This document shows positions 55,237-58,812 of a DNA stretch of 58,812 nt, one piece after another. The stretch is taken from NCBI GenBank assembly GCA_018065615.1, contig JAGHSY010000078.1, positions 1 to 58,812 of the forward strand, written 5' to 3'. Position 1 is the stretch's first letter. Each line of letters starts with the position of its first letter. Source of the DNA: Candidatus Colenecus caballi. GTDB taxonomy: Bacteria > Bacteroidota > Bacteroidia > Bacteroidales > Bacteroidaceae. The position numbers and the translations under genes are program-made. The notes beneath the pieces are model-generated. The model made no database searches, had not been told where the DNA came from, and saw only the letters and a list, made by a program, of their open reading frames with translations.

Positions 55237-56874
55237 ATGGAAATGAAGAATTTCAGGACGTGCATGAAAGGCATGGGCATCATGGTGAGACCCTGTCTTG
55301 GCAAGATTGCAGTACGCTGCCTGCTGGGCTTTGTGCGCATTGCCGCGTCACTCATGTTCGTCTGGACCAGCAAGTCACTTGTTGACATTGCCACGGGCCA
55401 GTCCGATGCCGGTATGCTGCAGCACATATTCATCATGGCCGGTGTCATGCTGGTCCAGATGGCCTGCAACATTGCCGCATCGTACTATGAGAGTCTCATT
55501 ACCGTCAAGGTGCAGAATGACATGCGCGGAGCCGCATTCGGCCACGTCATGCGTTCACAATGGAACGGACGCGAATCTTTCCATACGGGTGACACCGTGA
55601 ACCGTCTGGAGCAGGACATATCGGTCATGGCGGACCTGTTCTGCTCACGCATTCCGGATATAATCATTACGCTGTGCCAGCTTGTGGCCGCTTCAATTTT
55701 CCTGCTCTCTCTGACGCCGGGGCTTACCTGGCTGCTGCTGGGGCTTATGGTTGTGGCAGTCATAGGCAGCCGTCTGTTCTTTGGAAAGATAAGGAAGCTG
55801 ACAGCAGATATACGTTCACGTGAGGCCGAAATGCAGGGTTACATGCAGGAGAACCTGCTGCACCGCATTCTGGCGCTGACCATGAGCGGTGCCGGTCAGG
55901 TGGTGAGCCGTCTGCTTCAGATGCAGGACGTGGTCCTTGAAAAGAATGAAAGCAGGCTTACCCTGAACGCCGTTGCCCGCGGCTTCATGTCATTCGGCTT
56001 TGCCGCCGGATATTTTGCGGCTTTCATCTGGGGCATAACCGGCATACGTTCAGGGGCTGTGACTTACGGCATGATGACCGCTTTCCTGCAGCTTGTGGGG
56101 CAGGTCCAGACGCCTATAGCCAGCATAGCACGGCACATTCCGGCATTCATCCATTCGCTTACGTCTGTTGAGCGTCTTATGGAACTTGAAGAACTGCCTG
56201 AAGAGAAATACGGCACGCCTGTCATGCTTGACGGCACGCCGGGAATATCGCTTCGCGGAATATCATTCGCTTATCCGGACCAGAAGGAGCAGGTCCTGTG
56301 TGACCTTTCATTTGAATTCGCACCCGGCAGCATGACCGCAATAACCGGTCCTACAGGCATTGGCAAGAGCACGCTTACCAAAATAATGCTGTCACTGCTG
56401 ACTCCGGACAGCGGCAGCGTAGTGCTTACGTCCGGCGGTCGTGAGGTTCAGGCATCGGCTGACACACGCTGCAATTTCATGTACGTACCCCAGGGAAACA
56501 GCCTTATGAGCGGCACAATACGCCGGAATTTTCTGCTTGCCAAGTCCGATGCCACCGATGATGAGATGCGTCAGGCCCTGTCCGATGCAGCCGCCACGTT
56601 TGTCCTGGACCTTCCTGACGGACTTGATACCGTTTGCACGGAACAGGGAGGCGGCCTGTCTGAAGGCCAGGCACAGCGCATTGCAATAGCCCGTGCCCTG
56701 CTTCATCCGGGCGGTATTCTGATACTTGATGAGGCCACATCGGCCTTGGATTCAGAGACCGAGGCTAAGATACTTGAAAACCTGCGTGTCCGCTGGCATG
56801 GCCATCGGACTATAGTATTCATTTCACACCGTGAATCTGTGGCGCTGCAGGCTGACGCCGTCCTTTCCCTTTAA
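55237..56874 (+). CDS. ABC transporter, fused permease and ATPase
   Basis: The 545-residue half-transporter has six predicted transmembrane helices (about residues 20-300), then an ATPase domain with Walker A GPTGIGKST (about 371-379), Q-loop, signature GLSEGQAQRIAIARALL, Walker B GILILDEATSALD and the H-loop FISHRE. The layout fits type-IV exporters (lipid, peptide or drug efflux), acting as a dimer; the substrate is unknown. Its 3' end overlaps the convergent CPBP gene by 4 bp. Confidence 0.92.
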   Translation: MEMKNFRTCMKGMGIMVRPCLGKIAVRCLLGFVRIAASLMFVWTSKSLVDIATGQSDAGMLQHIFIMAGVMLVQMACNIAASYYESLITVKVQNDMRGAAFGHVMRSQWNGRESFHTGDTVNRLEQDISVMADLFCSRIPDIIITLCQLVAASIFLLSLTPGLTWLLLGLMVVAVIGSRLFFGKIRKLTADIRSREAEMQGYMQENLLHRILALTMSGAGQVVSRLLQMQDVVLEKNESRLTLNAVARGFMSFGFAAGYFAAFIWGITGIRSGAVTYGMMTAFLQLVGQVQTPIASIARHIPAFIHSLTSVERLMELEELPEEKYGTPVMLDGTPGISLRGISFAYPDQKEQVLCDLSFEFAPGSMTAITGPTGIGKSTLTKIMLSLLTPDSGSVVLTSGGREVQASADTRCNFMYVPQGNSLMSGTIRRNFLLAKSDATDDEMRQALSDAAATFVLDLPDGLDTVCTEQGGGLSEGQAQRIAIARALLHPGGILILDEATSALDSETEAKILENLRVRWHGHRTIVFISHRESVALQADAVLSL

Positions 56875-57632
56875 TCCTGTATTGAGGTCTGTTCCTGCCT
56901 TCTGTAGTGGCGGTTCATCCAGATGATGAGCGGCACGGCCACAACTGCGCATACGACCAGCTCCATTATTGCTCTGGGGTCAGACAGCGACGTGATGGAA
57001 TCTTCCGTACCAAGTCTTACCAGAAGGACTGACAGGCTGTTGTTCAGTATGTGTACGCATATTGGAACCAGAAGTGAACCTGTCCTGCAGTAGAGCCAGC
57101 CCAGAAGAATGCCTGCGGGAAATGCGAAAAGTATCTGGGCAGGATTCAGGTGGATGATTGCGAATATGGCGGCTGAAATGAGTATGCCGCCCCATTTGCT
57201 GTGGGTGGCCTCCTTCATTTCTGTCAGAATGATGCGGCGCATCATGACTTCTTCAGCAATGGGACCTACGACTGCAATTGAGAGTATGCCCCAGTAGGAA
57301 CTGCAAAGTTCAGGCATAAGGTCGGCCAGCATATCAGGGGCGTCAACGGTGGTTGCCAGCAGGTCAATGCCGTACATGATGCAGATGCCCAGCGGGAGCG
57401 AAAGAAGGAACACGTCCCATCCGGGAGCGGGTGAGACCATCTCTTTTGGCTTGAAGTATTTCAACAGCCAGAATATCAGGATTTCAGCAATCTGTGATGC
57501 AAGAAGTCCATAGACCAGCAGCTGTATGGCATTTTCTTTGTTGAAGAGCGTTCCGATGGCATAAGGAATGCCGCCGCACAGTTGAAGTACCAACCAGATA
57601 ATGAGAACAATGATTGTTTTCTTGATTTTCAT
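56871..57632 (-). CDS. CPBP family intramembrane metalloprotease
   Basis: The 253-residue polytopic membrane protein has the CPBP (Abi/CAAX) motifs: EEVMMRRIILTEM (EExxxR, about residues 122-134), AAIFAIIHLNP (FxxxH) and HILNN (HxxxN). The family includes CAAX-prenyl proteases and bacteriocin-immunity proteins; the role here is unknown. It overlaps ribF by 4 bp and is probably co-transcribed from the ribF promoter. Confidence 0.9.
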   Translation of the reverse strand: MKIKKTIIVLIIWLVLQLCGGIPYAIGTLFNKENAIQLLVYGLLASQIAEILIFWLLKYFKPKEMVSPAPGWDVFLLSLPLGICIMYGIDLLATTVDAPDMLADLMPELCSSYWGILSIAVVGPIAEEVMMRRIILTEMKEATHSKWGGILISAAIFAIIHLNPAQILFAFPAGILLGWLYCRTGSLLVPICVHILNNSLSVLLVRLGTEDSITSLSDPRAIMELVVCAVVAVPLIIWMNRHYRRQEQTSIQD

Positions 57633-58540
57633 ATTGCAAGGTCTTTTATTGTCTGTCTTACGGTTTCACGGTCCGATTCCAGCTGTGCTGCCAGTTCCTG
57701 CGGTGAGAAGAACTTGCGTTCCGGACGGATGAAACTTATGAACTGGAGTGTCAGTTCCTTGAAGTAAATGTCGCGGTCAAAGTCCAGCAGGTGGGCTTCT
57801 ATGGTCCGTGCCTTGCCCTCAAAGGTGGGCCGGTATCCTATGTTGAGCATAGCGGGATGTGTCTCACCGTCAACCGTTGCCAGGGCGCAGTACACGCCGT
57901 CAGCCGGAATCTGCAGGAATTCGCAGTATGGTCCCAGATTGGCGGTGGGGAAACCCATCCTGCGACCGTTCTGCAGCCCGTGGATAACCTGACCGCTTAT
58001 GGTGTAGCGGTAACCCAGCATGTCATTTGCAGCAGTAATGTTTCCCGCATCAAGACTGCGGCGTATCCGTGAACTGCTTATTGGTGAACCGTCATGCAGC
58101 AGAGCATCGGCCTTGATTACCTCCATGCCTATTTCCTGTCCGATTTTCAGGTAGTCTTCAAAGTCCGTACCGGGCTCATGTCCGAAATGGTGGTCATGCC
58201 CCACCAGCAGCGTGCGTACCCCAAGCTTGCCCTGCAGGAAGTCCTGCATGAAACTGCGTGCGTCCATGGCAGCCAGCTCACTGGTGAAATGCAGGTGGAA
58301 GCACAGGCCGATGCCTGAATTCTGAAGCTTGGCAATCTTGGTCTCTGGTGCCAGCAGCAGGCGCGGCCGGTAGTCCGACTGCAGAATCTGGCGCGGATGT
58401 TCCGGAAAAGTCACAGCCATGCTGCGCAGTCCCCGTTCCCCGGCAATGTCACACAACTGCTTGAGCAGATGCATGTGCCCGCGGTGTACACCGTCAAAGA
58501 ATCCGATGGTTGCTGCGTATGTTGACTGCGTTTCAAACAT
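57629..58540 (-). CDS. ribF: Bifunctional riboflavin kinase / FAD synthetase
   Basis: RibF converts riboflavin to FMN and then FAD. The 303-residue protein has the adenylyltransferase domain with GFFDGVHRGHMHLLKQL (HxGH-like motif near residues 19-22), LLVGHDHHFG and ISSSRIR, followed by the riboflavin-kinase domain with GRRMGFPTANLG and GVYCALATVDG. The Met at 58540 must be the start, because the next Met lies in the HxGH motif. A complete promoter ends 5 bp upstream, so the mRNA is leaderless or has a 1-nt leader. Confidence 0.95.
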   Translation of the reverse strand: MFETQSTYAATIGFFDGVHRGHMHLLKQLCDIAGERGLRSMAVTFPEHPRQILQSDYRPRLLLAPETKIAKLQNSGIGLCFHLHFTSELAAMDARSFMQDFLQGKLGVRTLLVGHDHHFGHEPGTDFEDYLKIGQEIGMEVIKADALLHDGSPISSSRIRRSLDAGNITAANDMLGYRYTISGQVIHGLQNGRRMGFPTANLGPYCEFLQIPADGVYCALATVDGETHPAMLNIGYRPTFEGKARTIEAHLLDFDRDIYFKELTLQFISFIRPERKFFSPQELAAQLESDRETVRQTIKDLAI

Positions 58541-58544
58541 GCCG

Positions 58545-58576
58545 CAAAGTTAATCAAAAGAAAATTTTGCCGCAAA
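58545..58576 (-). promoter_or_regulatory. Complete promoter for ribF, giving a leaderless mRNA
   Basis: On the minus strand TTTG (58576-58573) is followed by 20 bp and TAACTTTG (58552-58545). The predicted start near 58541 is 1 nt before the ATG at 58540. Confidence 0.6.
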
Positions 58577-58578
58577 AC

Positions 58579-58610
58579 TTTGCATGTTCCGCTTCCTTGC
58601 CGTACTTTTG
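58579..58610 (+). promoter_or_regulatory. Complete promoter for the tRNA gene
   Basis: TTTG (58579-58582), 20 bp, then TACTTTTG (58603-58610) match both Bacteroidota consensus boxes. The predicted start near 58614 is 28 nt before the tRNA. It lies back to back with the ribF promoter. Confidence 0.65.
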
Positions 58611-58641
58611 CACCCGAAAGATGCCTTCGGGCTATTTCTCC

Positions 58642-58715
58642 GGGCTTTTAGCTCAGTTGGTTAGAGCAACAGACTCATAATCTGGAGGTCCTAGGTTCAA
58701 GCCCTAGATGGCCCA
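58642..58715 (+). tRNA. tRNA with anticodon CAT (elongator Met, or Ile2)
   Basis: The 74-nt cloverleaf has an acceptor GGGCTTT/ATGGCCC, D-stem GCTC/GAGC, anticodon stem with loop CTCATAA (anticodon 58676-58678), 5-nt variable loop and T-stem CTAGG/CCTAG around TTCAAGC. The CCA is not encoded. There is a T-T mismatch in the acceptor stem and an A-G mismatch at the top of the anticodon stem. The missing C1-A72 mismatch and GC-run argue against initiator tRNA. Elongator Met and lysidine-modified Ile2 cannot be separated by eye. Confidence 0.88.
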
Positions 58716-58726
58716 CACTGAAAATC

Positions 58727-58758
58727 AAGCACTTACGCTAAAACGTGAGTGCTTTTTT
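58727..58758 (+). terminator. Terminator after the tRNA
   Basis: AAGCACTTACG (58727-58737) pairs with CGTGAGTGCTT (58744-58754) over 11 bp with one wobble and a 6-nt loop, followed by TTTTTT (58753-58758). Confidence 0.85.
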
Positions 58759-58765
58759 CATGCCC

Positions 58766-58785
58766 TGCGAAAACATTGCGAAAAC
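58766..58785. repeat. Direct repeats TGCGAAAAC just past the tRNA
   Basis: TGCGAAAAC occurs at 58766-58774 and again at 58777-58785, an 11-bp period of about one helical turn. Short repeats of this kind next to a tRNA 3' end are reminiscent of integrase arm-type sites. No integrase gene lies within the window. Confidence 0.45.
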
Positions 58786-58812
58786 AACGAAGTTGAGTTG
58801 AGCCGATTTGAG

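Overview
The window is bacterial chromosomal DNA, almost certainly from a gut-type Bacteroidales (Bacteroidota); I cannot fix the family or genus from sequence alone. The evidence is the recurrent Bacteroidota -7 promoter element TAnnTTTG in front of genes, the near absence of Shine-Dalgarno sequences, Bacteroidales-style proteins (Bacteroidota-type inositol-3-phosphate synthase, DUF1599, DoxX/MauE-like BT_3928-type protein, fused SpmA/SpmB gate protein) and the arginine gene order argR-GNAT-argG-argC-argD. Genes are dense, with many ATGA-type 4-bp overlaps.

Layout. 1-2.4 kb: end of an unidentified + strand gene, a 570-bp gene-free stretch, then two leftward glycosyltransferase-like genes (DUF5672 and a family-2-like transferase). 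2.5-4.0 kb: a leftward TIGR01212-type radical SAM gene preceded by a 650-bp AT-rich region that holds a candidate small RNA or leader with its own promoter and terminator. 4.0-10.1 kb: inositol-3-phosphate synthase, terminator, then the arginine operon with a PspC protein inserted in it. 10.2-20.95 kb: nadK and pdxJ, diverging from one shared palindromic promoter; an ExbB/ExbD/TonB energy-transducing set; a 164-bp palindromic MITE-like element; DJ-1, recG, an M23/LysM peptidase, DUF1599, a DoxX-like protein, tpiA, a SPOR protein and folE. 21-28.9 kb: leftward dnaG, then a rightward run of an AraC-type protein, an AlkD-like HEAT protein, a Fur-like regulator, purA, a membrane Zn-peptidase, hisS and ruvB.

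28.9-45 kb is the accessory-looking part. Two giant tandem paralogous alpha-2-macroglobulin-family proteins (about 1942 and 1991 residues) lack the thioester. The second carries a segment that looks like the plug motif of SusC/TonB-dependent receptors. They are followed by a BlaI/MecI-type repressor, a very long M56 (BlaR1-like) membrane metallopeptidase and a small putative lipoprotein. Three copies of a GGGACTGTCCC-based hairpin repeat punctuate this region, each a few bases after a stop codon.

45-58.8 kb returns to core genes: a nucleoside-gate (SpmA/B) protein, ybeY, a large TPR protein with an outer-membrane barrel partner, topA-aroK-argB, an ABC exporter, a CPBP protease and ribF. The window ends with a tRNA (anticodon CAT), a terminator and short direct repeats that may mark the edge of an integrated element.

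Two window-wide observations stand out. The octamer GTCCGATG/CATCGGAC occurs about 46 times by eye against roughly 2 expected by chance. Several promoters also lie so close to start codons that the mRNAs must be leaderless or nearly so (ribF, the radical SAM gene).
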